Origin: Megalopta genalis
Taxonomy: Eukaryota; Arthropoda; Insecta; Hymenoptera; Halictidae
Assembly: GCF_051020955.1 (NCBI RefSeq)
Contig: NC_135019.1
Location: 21,767,375 to 21,831,374 of the forward strand
DNA length: 64,000 bases
Direction of reading: 5' to 3'
Shown here: one piece after another, positions 10,996-22,559 of the stretch
Numbering within the stretch: the stretch's first letter is position 1
Layout of the letters: every line of letters starts with the position of its first letter
Position numbers and translations under genes: made by a program
Notes under the pieces: model-generated
Told to the model about the DNA's origin: nothing
What the model saw: only the letters and a program-made list of their open reading frames with translations
The model's database searches: none

Positions 10996-12520
10996 TCAAT
11001 AGTTGTCGAAACTTATGCCTTTAGCCGCGACGTTCGTTTTAATTCCTTTTATCTTTTTTATCTCGTCTTTGCCGTGCACTCGTGTGGCATACATTTTCAA
11101 GCGAAGACCCACGAACTCGGTCACAATTTTACCTCCATTCTCATCCTTCATTAATCCGATCATTTTGTTTGGAACACCGCACACGTTGTTTTCGTTATAA
11201 TTGCTAGTATCGTATCGAAAAATGTCGCGATTTATCACGTCGTCGCTAGCGATCTAGTAAATTAAACTGTCCGTGTACAAAATCCTGCATCTGTCTTGGA
11301 AATTTGGGAACATACAACCGTAATGGAAATCGTACAAGTGTAATTTTGATATGTTTGTATCGTTGACTCATCGGAAACTTCTGCGCGGCTAAAATTGCGA
11401 CACATAACACAACTATACAAATTATTAATATCGAAGTACATCAGATACATGGAAGGTTGATTCGAATCGTACGTCAGTAGATACTTGTTATTTGCGCGCG
11501 CGTAGCGATGCAAATATTGGCTTAATTCGCCCCGTATTCCCTGCTCCACAAACAAAATTATATTCACGTCGGTGAGCAATTCTAACTCGATCTTCGCCAT
11601 TTTTAGCATCACGTCCCACGCGAAACTTGAAAGAGTGTAATAATACACTGGATTAAATTTGTAATTCTCAAGCGAATCTTTAGGAAACTTTTTAAACACG
11701 TCAGATAACAATGATATATGTATCGAATTGCAAGTACAAATCACTGTATTGTCCTAATGTTTGTGTCCTAATAAATGCGACCCAACTTCGCTCGCGTGGT
11801 GATAATCGGCGTCGGATATCTCACTATAATATAACTCGTTATAAAACACTTCGCGCGGCGGTAAACAGGTATTGCTTAATTTATCGTAGGTTGTTATATA
11901 TATTTCCTTTCCTAGTTAAAAGATGAAAATCATTGTTGGAAAGATGTCCGAATTGACCCCTCACGATACGCAAATCGCTCTTGTCCAGATACGACGACAA
12001 CTTGTCCAGACTCAAATTCAGAAATTTGAGCGAGTCGATAAATTAAAACTGTATATATTTCTTCCATGGTTTGTCCACGTTCTAGGTGTGTTTCGTGACA
12101 GAAATATACTTCCTTTTGATCAGAGGCAACACGACTATTATACTCTTGAACGTGTTTGCTGTCTTTGATGATAATGTATGCGTCGTAGTCGTACAAGTTG
12201 TAAAAAACCGGTAAATGATCGCGCACTCTTACATCGTGATCATCGAATGTCATCGAAGTCATCGGCACCGTTCTATCGAACAGCGGCTGCAATTTACGGC
12301 TTTAACTCGAACAACTTTGTTGCGAACCATACGGTACAATATTTTTCGTCGCAATAAGCCTTAATACTCGCACAAGGAATTGTTCTGTAATGTTCATACC
12401 TGTGGCATACTCCATGACCTTGATCTTCCTATCTCTCCAGCATGCATTCCAAGTCAGCGTAGACAAGGAATGGCGCCTGTTCTTTGTACGTGTTATGTGG
12501 ACGATAATTTGTTGGTAAAA
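10996..12520 (-). pseudogene. family B DNA polymerase relic (protein-primed type)
   Basis: On the - strand, in order: VYADLECML near 12440 (exonuclease I region), HLPVFYNLYDYDAY near 12200 (second exonuclease region), the block at 11262-11744 with SFAWDVMLKMAK, VEQGIRGELSQYLHRYARAN and YFDINNLYSCVM (the polymerase A region with its catalytic Asp), and the C-terminal block at 10996-11238 with GLMKDENGGKIVTEFVGLRL. This is the DNA_pol_B_2 arrangement of Polintons, adintoviruses and linear plasmids. Frames are disrupted and the second polymerase Asp motif was not seen. It is an old, dead copy. Confidence 0.8.
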
Positions 12521-12577
12521 AATAAATCAAAAAGAGATATTTCCTTATTACGACAAGATTAAGAATCTTATTTGTAA

Positions 12578-12578
12578 G

Positions 12579-12666
<88 letters not shown>

Positions 12667-12703
12667 TCTCTCTCTCTCTCTCCCCCTCTCTCTCCTTCTC
12701 TAT
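12578..12703. repeat. (CT)n microsatellite
   Basis: About 125 bp of almost pure CT dinucleotide with a few TTT or CCC interruptions. It separates the DNA polymerase relic from the Tc1 transposase relic. Confidence 0.95.
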
Positions 12704-12711
12704 ACTGCAAA

Positions 12712-13440
12712 CTAAATTTTTGCAATGTCGTAACATTAATTTTATCCAATTCTTGCCTTACAACGGTTTCAAACTCTTTAACGTTACTACATTGCTTATT
12801 ATTTTTATATATCGCTCTTGATAAAATCCCCCATAGATTTTCTATAGGCTTCAAGACCGGCGAACGTCATAAGTGACAAATCTTTTTGTCGAAACCATTC
12901 TTTTGTTTTTTAGCACTGTGTACTGCAGCGTTATCTCGCTGAAAAATTATATTTTCATCATTTTCAAGATTAAACAATGTTCTAATCAATTTATATATTT
13001 ATCTGCGTTCAATCTGGTGCAAATTTTAACATCAACGCAACTTACAACATTAAACTTCCTCCGTCAGAATTCCTGCTCATGGCCACTCTTGTATCAGTAC
13101 GGCAGGTTGTGTGCTAATAATATTTATATCTATCAGAACCATCTAAATTAAATTTTTCCTCGTCAGAAAATATAATTAAAATTCCTCGTCACTGGTAAGT
13201 CTAAAGTCTTTTTTACTTCTCTAGAACTTTTAATCCCAATATTTATTTCGCGAAAAATTCGTAAATGATCACGCGCCTCGTGAGCTTATTATTATTACCT
13301 GCATGGTTTTTGCCATAGTGTCCACCAAGTTTTAAAAAATTATGAACTTTTTCTCGTGGCATTCTAATAGAAGAGGAATTGTTTTGAATAATTTGTGAAA
13401 TAAAATATTAAGCATTCCTAATACTTACATTCTCTGAATT
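12712..13440 (-). pseudogene. Tc1-like transposase relic
   Basis: The - strand shows KFNLDGSDRYKYY near 13150 (around the first catalytic Asp), NIIFQRDNAAVHSAK near 12930 (second catalytic Asp, normally DNAP), and KPIENLWGILSRAIYKNN at 12790-12850 (the DD34D Glu region of Tc1 elements), followed by a C-terminal helix. Stops and frame changes interrupt the gene. Terminal repeats were not confidently located. Confidence 0.8.
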
Positions 13441-13639
13441 ACGGAAGATGTTTCTCATATCCATGATGCTTCTGTACTAAGTAAATGTTACTGTCCTTAT
13501 ACTTTTGTACCTACCTCGGTAAATATTCTTATATCTTAAATCTTAAATCTTAAACTAAAATTCTTAAATTTTAAACTTGTAATTTTTTTCAGTAAATCAT
13601 AGCGTCCCTATACAAATTTCGTCCACTGTACGAAATATG

Positions 13640-14292
13640 TTTTCACGAATATCTCGGAAGCTAAAAGTGAGTGACATGAATAGGAAAAAATTGTTCAAAA
13701 TGATGACCTTGACTCTAACCCAGAGTCAAGCTACAAGCATTGAAAGATTTAAAAAACTGCAGATTTCTTGCAGTTTTTGGTCAAAAGTCGTAACAAAACT
13801 GCGATTTTGAGACATTTAATTTGTTGTAGCTCATAACAAGGTCAACCGATTTCGATAAAATTTTCAGCATGCATATAATTACCGAGATCTACGAAAGATG
13901 TTTTCTAAATTTTCATTATAGGCTCAGATAAAGACGTTAAAACTCGAGACTTTTATATTCGTTTTTGTCGTTCCAAGTACAGTAAACTCTCCCTAATCGA
14001 CGCTCAGCTTGAAAGCAAAAATGGACAATTTGAGAACAGAAGGTACAATTATTCGAGCCTTGCGGCTCGTTTTTATAGTTATCCAGTGTCAACAACTATA
14101 AAAACGAGCCAAATTGTCAATTTTTGTGTCCAAGCTGAGCGTCAATTAGGAGGAATTTACTATAATGTAATGTGAAATTAAAAAAAAGCATTTTAGTTAT
14201 TCTTTAGTAGACTAGTCCCTCTCTATCATCTAAAAAATTCAAGTCATTTAATCTAGTTTTAAAAAGTGTATGAAAACTTTTATGGGCCACGG
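13640..14292. repeat. Tc1-like non-autonomous element, second copy
   Basis: Related to 2690-3375. It shares the blocks taatttgttgtagctcataa, ttaccgagatctacg and ggctcagataaa, and ends ...cttttatgggccacgg followed by TA. It is split at 13980-14162 by a pogo-like MITE. No coding potential. Confidence 0.6.
13980..14162. mobile_element. pogo/Tigger-like MITE, copy 2 (183 bp)
   Basis: Ends CAGTAAACTCTCCCTAATCG and ...TTAGGAGGAATTTACTA with TA on both sides. It shares gagccttgcggctcgttttt with copy 1. It is inserted inside the Tc1-like non-autonomous element. Confidence 0.75.
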
Positions 14293-15244
14293 TATATAAT
14301 CGCTTATTTTTTACAAATATTGCATCGGTCCGTCTAGGTATTTCTATTGGAATTTTAAACACCGACACAGCTCGACGTTTTCGTATAGACCGTATGAATC
14401 TCATCTGTAACGTAACGAAAGTAAAAACAAATAAATTGTTAAAACATTTATATAAAAACGAAAGCGACCTATTGGTTATTGGTTATAGCAGGTGTCTATC
14501 TAAGAGTAAAACTCTCGACAGTCCGTGTCATGTCTAGTAACTCTTATACTACAAAACCGAATCGTATTATGAGAGTAACTGTCTGGCAGTGGCCGCACTA
14601 CGTACGACTCGAGCCTCGAGACTTCGCAGCACAGCTAGACAAGACGCGGAAGGGGAGGAGCTTGCCAGGTCCCGCAGATACGAGACTGTAGAGCAACCGT
14701 TGAGAGTTTTATTCTTAGATGGACACTCGCCCTTAAGTTTAAGCTTTAATATATCTAAAACTGAACTGTAGAGTGCAGCACTTGTTGACGATAGAAAATA
14801 GCCGACGACCTCTATTCCCCTTCTGTCTTTTAAAACAACTCCGCATACTTATTTATTGACCATTAGGTCCACTGCGTTTCCCGAGAATTGGCAGGAAATA
14901 TGAACACTAGCACGCGAGCACACTAGGGCCGAATCGTAGTTTCGGGAGCCCTACTTACTAGGGAAGAAGCTAGTAATTTTCTGTAGACCAAAAATTATTT
15001 AGCCTCCACATTAATGTTGTATTGTTAATTAAGTATTATTAATATTATTATATAATAATGTAAATAAGAAGGAAAATGGAAATACAAATTAAGATATGGA
15101 AACCTATATTTCTACATTTAATTTCTACAATTTTATTGTGTATGTGTACATTGATTTTGTTACACATATACAATTTATTCAAACTTCGTGCTTGAATTGA
15201 CAAAATTTAAATTAATTATAAATGATTCTGTGCAATATTCATAT
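14293..15244. other. No gene recognised
   Basis: Nearly 1 kb of unassigned sequence. 14570-14700 is GC-richer and open for 60-70 codons in two frames, but neither product resembles a known family. Confidence 0.35.
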
Positions 15245-15368
15245 TGTGATCCAGTTACCAAAATTTGTCTTCAATAATTCTAATAACATGTTCCACACAT
15301 TTTCTCCAGTTTTCAACCGTAACATTTTTGAGTGACTCGAGAAGTAACCTTCTTCCATTTATAAATTA
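15245..15368 (-). pseudogene. transposase C-terminal fragment (possible)
   Basis: The - strand reads SLKNVTVENWRKCVEHVIR, followed by IIEDKFW and a stop. This resembles the C-terminal tail of DDE-superfamily transposases found in insect repeats. It is too short to place in a family and has no surrounding coding context. Confidence 0.3.
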
Positions 15369-15639
15369 AAAAATGTTGTATTATAAGTGATAATATAATT
15401 TTTCATTTGAATCAAAATCATCTCGAACGAATTTGATTCGCAGTGATAGAGAGACAGTCGAAGCATCCCTATATTATTTTCCTCTGTTATTTCATCTATT
15501 GCATAGGGTATCTCTTATGTTCTGTCTTTTACAATATCTCTTGCAAAAGTAATTTGTTTTAATTCCAACTATTGCTGGATATCAACATCTTTCCCTACTG
15601 AAATTTTGAATTTTATTTATTTCGGGTATCATTCGAGGG

Positions 15640-16279
15640 CCCTTTCCAGGGTCCGCTAGAAAGCGTTCCTTAGCATTGGTACATAGTCCTTATGGAGGGA
15701 GAGTGAGGAAGCGAGAGTGGGTAGTAGAAAGGGAACGACCCCTACTCTTTACTCGCTCTCTCGTTTTCACTCATTCCAACTGGAAGACTTGGTAAATAAA
15801 CGTGGACGTGTACAAAAGGTATGTCCAGTACGCAAGTTCGTCATTTTGACTTCAGAGTTGCCAAGGTGATTGTCTAGTCACGTGCCATCCCATTTTGCAT
15901 TGTACGTATTTTAATGGTATTTTTTAATTACTGTATATAGAAATTATAAATTTTTGCCTATCTGTTGTATTCTAACCTATAGACATCGCCGTGCTCATTT
16001 TGTTATCATAAAGTGTTCAATTGTTTGAGTGATAATTCTGGATTATTATACTGCATAATGATTTGAATTAATACATTAAAATTTGTGTAATTATTTATAA
16101 TGACTATTCCAGTTAGTTGTTTTAATTATTGTTTAATAAAACTTGGAAGTAGTAGCCACGACATGTTCTTTAATATTATTTGAGTTACAGTACAGTTAAA
16201 TGATAGCATAATGTGTTAAACTCTTCTTCTTTGCACCTCAGAACTTTCTTTTATGTGAATATGTTTTCACAGAGGGAAA
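15640..16279 (+). promoter_or_regulatory. candidate promoter and 5' UTR of zinc-finger gene
   Basis: Lies directly upstream of the first coding exon. A possible 5' UTR splice donor (caaaag|gtatgt, 15819) and a possible acceptor (gttttcacag, about 16271) would leave agggaaaATGG, a reasonable start context. No TATA box or core element was identified. This is inferred from position only. Confidence 0.25.
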
Positions 16280-16357
16280 ATGGCTCGAGTTTATGTATAC
16301 GAACGCCCAGTTGATTCCGTCTACACAGATGTATCATTCTATAAGAAGTTGAACGAT
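16280..16357 (+). CDS. zinc-finger gene, coding exon 1
   Basis: Encodes 26 residues, MARVYVYERPVDSVYTDV through KKLND, and ends in phase 0 at a good donor (gat|gtgagt). Codon use and lack of repeats differ from the surrounding transposon sequence. The next in-phase acceptor with a long open frame is at 27046, and joining the two keeps the frame open. The join is predicted from splice sites and phase only. Extra exons inside the intron cannot be excluded. Confidence 0.5.
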
Positions 16358-17783
16358 GTGAGTACCATATATCTACATTATATCTTTATTTTTATGTGTC
16401 ACTTTTTATGTTTATGTCATTTGTATTATTTCATAACAATCACATTTTTTATAATAATTTTTACATAAAATGTGCAATGTAATACTTAAATAAGTCGTAT
16501 AAACCTCAGTCGCTTAAACATGAATATTATTCTTTCAAAATGCATTCAGAATTTAGAGTACATCATTAGTATGATTCAAATATCTAAAATAATATAAATA
16601 TTTTTGTATTATATTATGCTCTTCCGCTTACGACTCTAAAATAAGTATCAAATTACATTAAATAACTTTATATCAGTATACTTTTAATGTTTCATATTGT
16701 AATGGACATGCGAAGTATATCTCAATATTAATGTTTAATCATTGTACCATTGAGTATATGTTGTACATATATTTTCTTGTTATCTACTCCTTGGTTACAA
16801 CATATGTTACTAGCCGAATTAATAAAATATTAATATATATTAATAAATATTATTGTAAACTTTTCAAAAGATAAAGACTGCACAAACAATAATAGGTGCA
16901 TAAACAAACCAAAGTATTTATGAGAGGATTAAACTATATGATAGCAGAATTACTACATTCCTTTCCATCAATAATATTGGAAGTATGAGATACTCCAAAG
17001 ATTGCATATCTTTATGCAAAATATAAACTTCCTGCAAAGTAAGAAAAAGGAGTTAAATAAAAATAGATTTTTTTTTTAATAATTCTAGAAAGTAGGAAAC
17101 AATATAATAATGTTGTTAAATTCGACTGACATCTTCACCATTCTGCATTTCATTGATTCATTTCTGTCATAAATGTCATATTTCATAGAGTGGTACAACG
17201 TCCATTTCCTACTTCATGTTCCTAAACTAATTTTTTTGCTTATCGACTGTCGACTTGCCAACTATTGCTAGGTGCCATTATGATTGCCTTTTGCATGAGG
17301 ATTCAAAGTCCAAGTGTGGACAACCCAACAAGCGACTGAACACAACCCCCATGTGTTCATCCCAATTAATGGCAAAAAGTGGAATTTTTTGTATATTGTG
17401 TTACTCAACATTACTAGAAAACATTCTATCTATCCCTTCGCTCATTAATTATTCATTTTTTAATTATTGCTTGTCCAATACTTAACATTTGCTTGAGCGT
17501 TTAGAAAAGTCAAGCAAATGGCTGGATAGGTATTTTGGTATAAGCTAGGCATTTTTATTTCTAATTTGCGACTATTATAAGGGGGCGGTACATCTCGGAA
17601 CTAGGATAACTGTAAGATTAGCGGGACAATGTCCAACTCTGCCCATGCGTATCACGAGGAATCTCGAAAACGGATCTTATTAATAGGTTTTTTGTTTTGC
17701 CTTATGTTGTCTAAAAAGACCATGCATGGGCGGGTATCCGATCTTACGGGACCCGGACGGGTCGGAGAAATTCGGGCGGGATC

Positions 17784-17990
17784 CTGATACATTTCATTGT
17801 TCGAAATCTCCAGATTCTAAGTGTTTCTAGTCCCGAAAGTTGCAGGACCAGGCTCGAATTTCGGATGGTCTTGGACGGTCTCGGACTCTACGCATGAATA
17901 GGATATGTAAATGGCTTGAGTGACTTCGAATAACGCTCCATAACCTACAAGTGTTGCACGCGATAGGTTCGGGGCCCAATTGTAAACTAC
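17784..17990 (+). repeat. LTR-like segment, inverted relative to 26.7 kb
   Basis: Matches the reverse complement of about 26740-26949. Shared strings include ctctacgcatgaat, gagtgacttc and aataacgctcc. The copy at 26.7 kb adjoins the copia primer-binding region and therefore looks like the 5' LTR. This one has the opposite orientation and ends where the hAT palindrome starts. Confidence 0.6.
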
Positions 17991-18015
17991 ATATTGAAAA
18001 TATAAAAAGAAAACG

Positions 18016-18641
18016 GAACAGTAATGTTATGACAAGTCGTTGATAATATTTGAAAATGATTATATAGAATAGTTCGCTTACTTTGTTTCTATGTAAATTT
18101 TGAATAAGAAGAATATAAATAAAAAATAGTCTCAAGAAAAACATATGAAAAACATAAAACAGTTTGATTTTTATTAAAATCGATTTACCTTACTATGCAG
18201 AAAACATAATTGCTCAACATTCTCCGGTAACGAACGCGCTCTTGTGCATGTAGCTAGAAATAATCACAAAATTATTAATAATATATAATATTAAGCTAGT
18301 GCTTTTTCTTTTCTCTTCAATATAGATTTTGTAATACAATAAAATATATATTTGCCATACCTGCAACTCGAACAACCAGCGAACGTTCGTTTTCTACTGC
18401 TGATAATACAGTTAATGTACAAGAACGCATTTATTACCGGGGAATGCTTGTTTTCTGCATAGCAATTTAAATCAATTTTGATAAAAATCAAAATATTCTA
18501 TGTTTTTCATATGTTGTTCCTAAGACCGTATTTTTTATTTATATCCTTATTATTTAAAGTTTACATAAGGGCAAAGTATACGAATTATTCTACATTAACA
18601 TTTTCAAATATTATCCAAGACTTATCACATCATTACTATTC
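18016..18641. repeat. inverted pair of hAT 3' ends (palindrome)
   Basis: 18016-18255 is the reverse complement of 18410-18641, with arms of about 235 bp and a spacer of about 155 bp. The right arm is preceded by hAT C-terminal coding sequence (TTSERSFSTADNTV at 18361-18412) and matches the hAT flank at 2082-2225. The repeat is therefore two 3' ends of the same hAT family facing each other. Confidence 0.75.
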
Positions 18642-18734
18642 AAAAAGAAACGTTCGCTCGTCGATCGTCATCTTTCAATGATGGACGCCTTAAGTCACGT
18701 ATCGCAAATAGTCATGGGGCTGCAGATTTTAAGG

Positions 18735-19390
18735 TCACATTTGCAACATTTCCCCTCGAGACGGGTCGAAATACCTACTCGGCGGCACATCAGCAACCAT
18801 TTTCTCGGTAGAGACGTACCTCAGATCGATCTCCTCATTTCGCAAGGAATCGCGGACGAAACGATGCCTTATATCGATGTGTTTAGTGCGACTATGAAAT
18901 ACCGGATTTCTTGCGAGCTTAATCACGCCTTGATTGTTACAGTGCAGTGTGACGCTCCGTAATCCGGAGAAATCTAGGTCTGAAAGAAAACGTCGCAAAT
19001 AAATTGCCTTTTTCATGGCATCGCTTAGTCCTTTATATTTGGCTTTCACGGATGAGAAGGCCACGGTTCTTTGCTTTCTTGATTTCCAAGAAACTGCCTT
19101 CTATCGTCGGGACAGTTTCTCCAGTCGGCGTCCACGTAGCCCTGCATCGGCTCGCTGCTTACCTTATACGTAAGACCAATATTTTGCGTACACTTTCGCA
19201 ACCCCCAGCGCGACCTACCGTAACAATTGTTAAATTGTCAGATACATCAGTGAACCCATAAGTTTCCTGAACGGAAGTTTTTCCCTGTCTCCCCCTGAAC
19301 CTTTGAGTTTACTCAGCAACTTATTTAATTCTAACGGAGTCAATGCCGGCTTGCAATCTGGCATCCCGAAACGGTCTAGAATGTCATTTA
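18735..19390 (-). pseudogene. copia RNase H domain
   Basis: After the hairpin insertion the - strand resumes with MNDILDRFGMPDCKPALT, a copia RT thumb region. It continues with GYVDADWRNCPDDRR, the first RNase H Asp, and ends with KAIYLRRFL, LHCNNQGVIKLARNP and RTKHIDIRHRFVRD. Frames are disturbed near 19064-19260. The ORF ends shortly after VADVPPSRYFDPSRG, as copia polyproteins do. Confidence 0.75.
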
Positions 19391-19392
19391 TA

Positions 19393-21136
19393 CAGGGTGT
19401 TCCATAATTATTTTAACAGCCGAAAATGAGGTGTACCTGAGGTCATTTGAAGTAACTTTTTCTTTAGCGAAAATGCAATCCGCGGCCTTGTTTACTAGTT
19501 ATTAATCCAAAACAGTGATCAATGAGAGGTGAGCGCACGAAATACAAAGTGGTCGATCGATCGAGTGCAACGTGCTTCGACCGTGGAGCGCGATAGAAGA
19601 TGGGGGGCTCCGTGCTGCGTTCGAATCAATGAACAAGTCACGGTGCGTGAACTTCCGAATTTTATTTTACTACATTACAGTGATAATTTTAAGAATAACG
19701 CTATTTATCCTTATTTTAGAATGTCTGAAGAATATTTACTAATTTTTCGAACCTGAAATAATTTAACCGTGACATCCGTTTTAATTTTCTGTTTCGCATG
19801 ACACCTTGTGCGTACCATATGACATTTTTATGCAAGGTGTACAGCAAAAATTAACAATGTACGTAAATGATATTTTAATTTAAATAATTCTGCGTCCGAA
19901 CAGAATTCAACGAACAATTTGCAAAGTTAATTTATTAGTAAATAATTGCGTTAAAGGAAGTAAGGGATTTGTTTGTTAGAGAAATATGAAAAATATTATC
20001 AACAAGAAACTCACCTATTTAGTTGTAAATCCACTTCATGCTTGGAAATGTGTGCAGGAGGATATTGCATTGACCTCATACAATGTATGATGAACTGCAC
20101 AGCTGATCTAATCCGACGGTGACGAATAGATGTCCCGGGCAGGCTATTCCAACGTTCACTTTCACAGCATTATCACTAAAAACACTGATCATTTATCACT
20201 AATATTTATGGATAAACTTCTCTGGGTTAATATCCGTGGCCCTGAAATGGGCCAATTTTTTATGCGACGCACCATTAACAACGCATTACATTAAAAAATC
20301 GGCTATTTTCGGGGCCACAGATATTAACACAGGGAACTTCGTCCGTAAATATTATTGAATAAATAATCAGTGTTTAGTGATAATGTAGTGAAAATGAATG
20401 TTGGAAGTAACCTGTCAGAAGACATCCTTCTGTTCGTCACCGTCGGATACAGATCAGCTGTACAATTCATCATACATTGTGCGAGATCAATGCACTATCT
20501 TCCAGCACACATTTCCGAGCGCGAAGTGGATTTACAACTAAATGGGTGAGTTTCTTGTTGATAATATTTTTCGTATTTCTCTAACAAACAAATCCCTTAC
20601 TTCCTTTAACGCGATTATTTATTAATAAATTAGCTTTGCAAATTGTTCGTTGAATTCTGTTCGGACGCGGAATTATTTAAATTAAAATATCATTTACGAA
20701 CTTTGTTAATCTTCACTGTACACCTTGCATAAAAATTTCATATGGTACACATGAGGTGTCATGCACACCAGAAAATTAAAACGGATGTCACGGTTAAATT
20801 ATTTCAGGTTCGAAAAATTAGTAAATATTCTTCAGACATTCTAAAATAAGGATAAATAGCGTTTTTCTTAAAATTATCACTGTAATGTAGTAAAATAAAA
20901 TTCGGAAGTTTACGCTCCATGACTTGTTCATTGATTCGAACGCAGCACAGAGCCTCCCTTCTTCTGTCACGCGATCGACCGACCACATTGTAATTCGCGC
21001 GCTCGCCTCGCATTAGTTTTGGATTAATAACTAGTAAACAAAGCCGCGGATTGCATTTTCGCTAAAGAAAAAGTTACTTCAAATGACCTCAGGTACCCCC
21101 CATTTTCGGCTGTTAAAGTAATTACGGAATACCCTG
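19393..21136. mobile_element. 1.74-kb hairpin (foldback) element
   Basis: Flanked by TA (19391-19392 and 21137-21138), with ends CAGGGTGTTCC... and ...GGAATACCCTG. The whole element is an inverted repeat with arms of about 870 bp around a centre near 20265. For example, gtttactagttattaatcc on the left pairs with ggattaataactagtaaac on the right. It is non-coding. It interrupts copia pol: removing it joins QLHLY to MNDILDRFG in frame. A short relative with the same end type is at 33187-33551. Confidence 0.8.
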
Positions 21137-21326
21137 TACAGGTGCAATTGGATCGCATCCTCTAAGTAATGAAACTCAATACCCAGACAACATTTCACGA
21201 TACCGAGATCCTTGATGTCGAATATCTTTTTAAAATGTTTTTTAAAAGATTTTATTTTCTCATGGTCACGCGAAGTAATCAAAACATCGTCTATGTAAAG
21301 TAATTGTACCCTCCTCGCCCCTGATA

Positions 21327-22559
21327 TTGGATTGGCGTGAACGTAATTTCGGTTTGCACCAATAGATAGCGTTATGTTTGCATTGCCATTCTTTTGTTAA
21401 GGTTATAATTTTTTTGTCTTCAGCTTTGGTAGTTGACATGTTTAGTTTATTATAGAAACAAATTTCGTGTAGTTTTGTTTACAACTGATAGTTTGTTGTC
21501 AATTTTAACATGGAGTGCAAAAAAGAACAAGAAGTGCAAGAAAGGAGTTATGGGGTGGATTGTTTAACAAAACACACGTGTCAGAATTGGTTCAAAAAAT
21601 TTCGTTCTAAAGATTTTTCACTTAAAGATGACCAACGTTCTGGTCGACCTTCTGAAGTTGATGATGACAAAATCAAAGCCATAATTGAATCGAATCGTCA
21701 TGTAATTGTAGTACGAGAGATTGCAAAAAGGTCAAATGCATCACGCATAACGATTGAATATCAGAGTACAACAATTGAATATCATAAGATGTCTTGGACT
21801 TATTAAGAAGCTCGATGTTTGGATTCTGCATGAATTGAAAGAAATTCACTTAACATAACGAATTAGTATATGCGATACGCATTTTAAACGTAATGCAATC
21901 GACCCTTTTTTTTAAAACGAATTATCACTGGTGATGAGGAGAATGGATCATTTACAATAACATTAATCGAAAGAGGTTATGGTCCAAGAGTAATGAACCG
22001 ACACAAACCATATCGAAAGTTGAATTGCATCAATTTTGTGGGACTATAAAGGTATTGTGTATATTGAGCTGGTTCCAAGCAACCAAATGATCAACTCAGA
22101 TGTTTACTGCCAACAACTTATGAAGTTGGAGGAAGTAATCAAAGTGAAATAGCCAGAATTGACAAATCGCAAAGGAATCGTGTTCCATCACGTCAATGCG
22201 AGACCTCATATATCTTTAGCAACATGTACAAAATTATTGGAGCTTGGTTGGGAAGTGATGTCACATCCTCCATACAACTCCGACTTTGCACCAACGGATT
22301 ATCATTTATTTCGAAGTTTACAAAATTTTTTAAATGGTAAAAGTTTCAATAATAACGATATCCTCAAATTGCACTTGTCTGAGTTTTTTACTGATAAGGA
22401 CCAGCAATTTTATGAGCGCGGAATCATGAAGTTACAAGAAAGATGGCAGTCATCGAACAGAATGGAAAATATTTGATTAATTAAAGTTCATTTTTTGTAT
22501 AGAAAAAATTGAGTTTTATTTCACATTGAAATACCGAAATTACTTTCCTGCCAATCCAG
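21327..22559 (+). mobile_element. mariner element (1.23 kb), mellifera-type ends
   Basis: Inserted at TA (21325-21326 and 22560-22561), with terminal repeats TTGGATTGGCGTGAACGTAA at the left and the complement of CTGGATTGGCAGGAAAGTAA at the right. It encodes a mariner transposase on the + strand, opposite to the host copia element, whose RT domain it splits just before the YIDD motif. The end sequence and protein resemble mellifera/cecropia-group mariners (inference). Confidence 0.85.
21510..22476 (+). pseudogene. mariner transposase, frameshifted
   Basis: The N-terminal block 21510-21806 has NWFKKFRSKDFSLKDDQRSG and RPSEVDDDKIKAIIE, the paired helix-turn-helix region. The middle (21807-22158) is out of frame but still shows RIITGDE (first catalytic Asp region) and KGIVYIELVPSNQ. 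The C-terminal block 22159-22476 has VFHHVNARPHIS, where the second catalytic Asp of the usual DNARPH has become Val-Asn, and YNSDFAPTDYHLFRSL, containing the third Asp. The altered catalytic residue and frameshifts make it inactive. Confidence 0.8.

Noticed and set aside
12429..12854. 142-codon open frame rich in Arg-Glu repeats
   Set aside because: The Arg/Glu stretch is a translated (CT)n microsatellite joining two unrelated relics (Tc1 transposase and DNA polymerase).
14479..14771. Two overlapping 60-70-codon frames
   Set aside because: No recognisable domain, and the neighbouring DNA is repeat-derived.
17255..17485. 76-codon open frame in the intron with scattered Cys/His
   Set aside because: No zinc-finger spacing and no splice sites in phase with the host gene.
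19529..21013. Two facing, similar 69-75-codon frames
   Set aside because: They are the same arm sequence of the hairpin element read from both sides; no family similarity and no codon bias seen.
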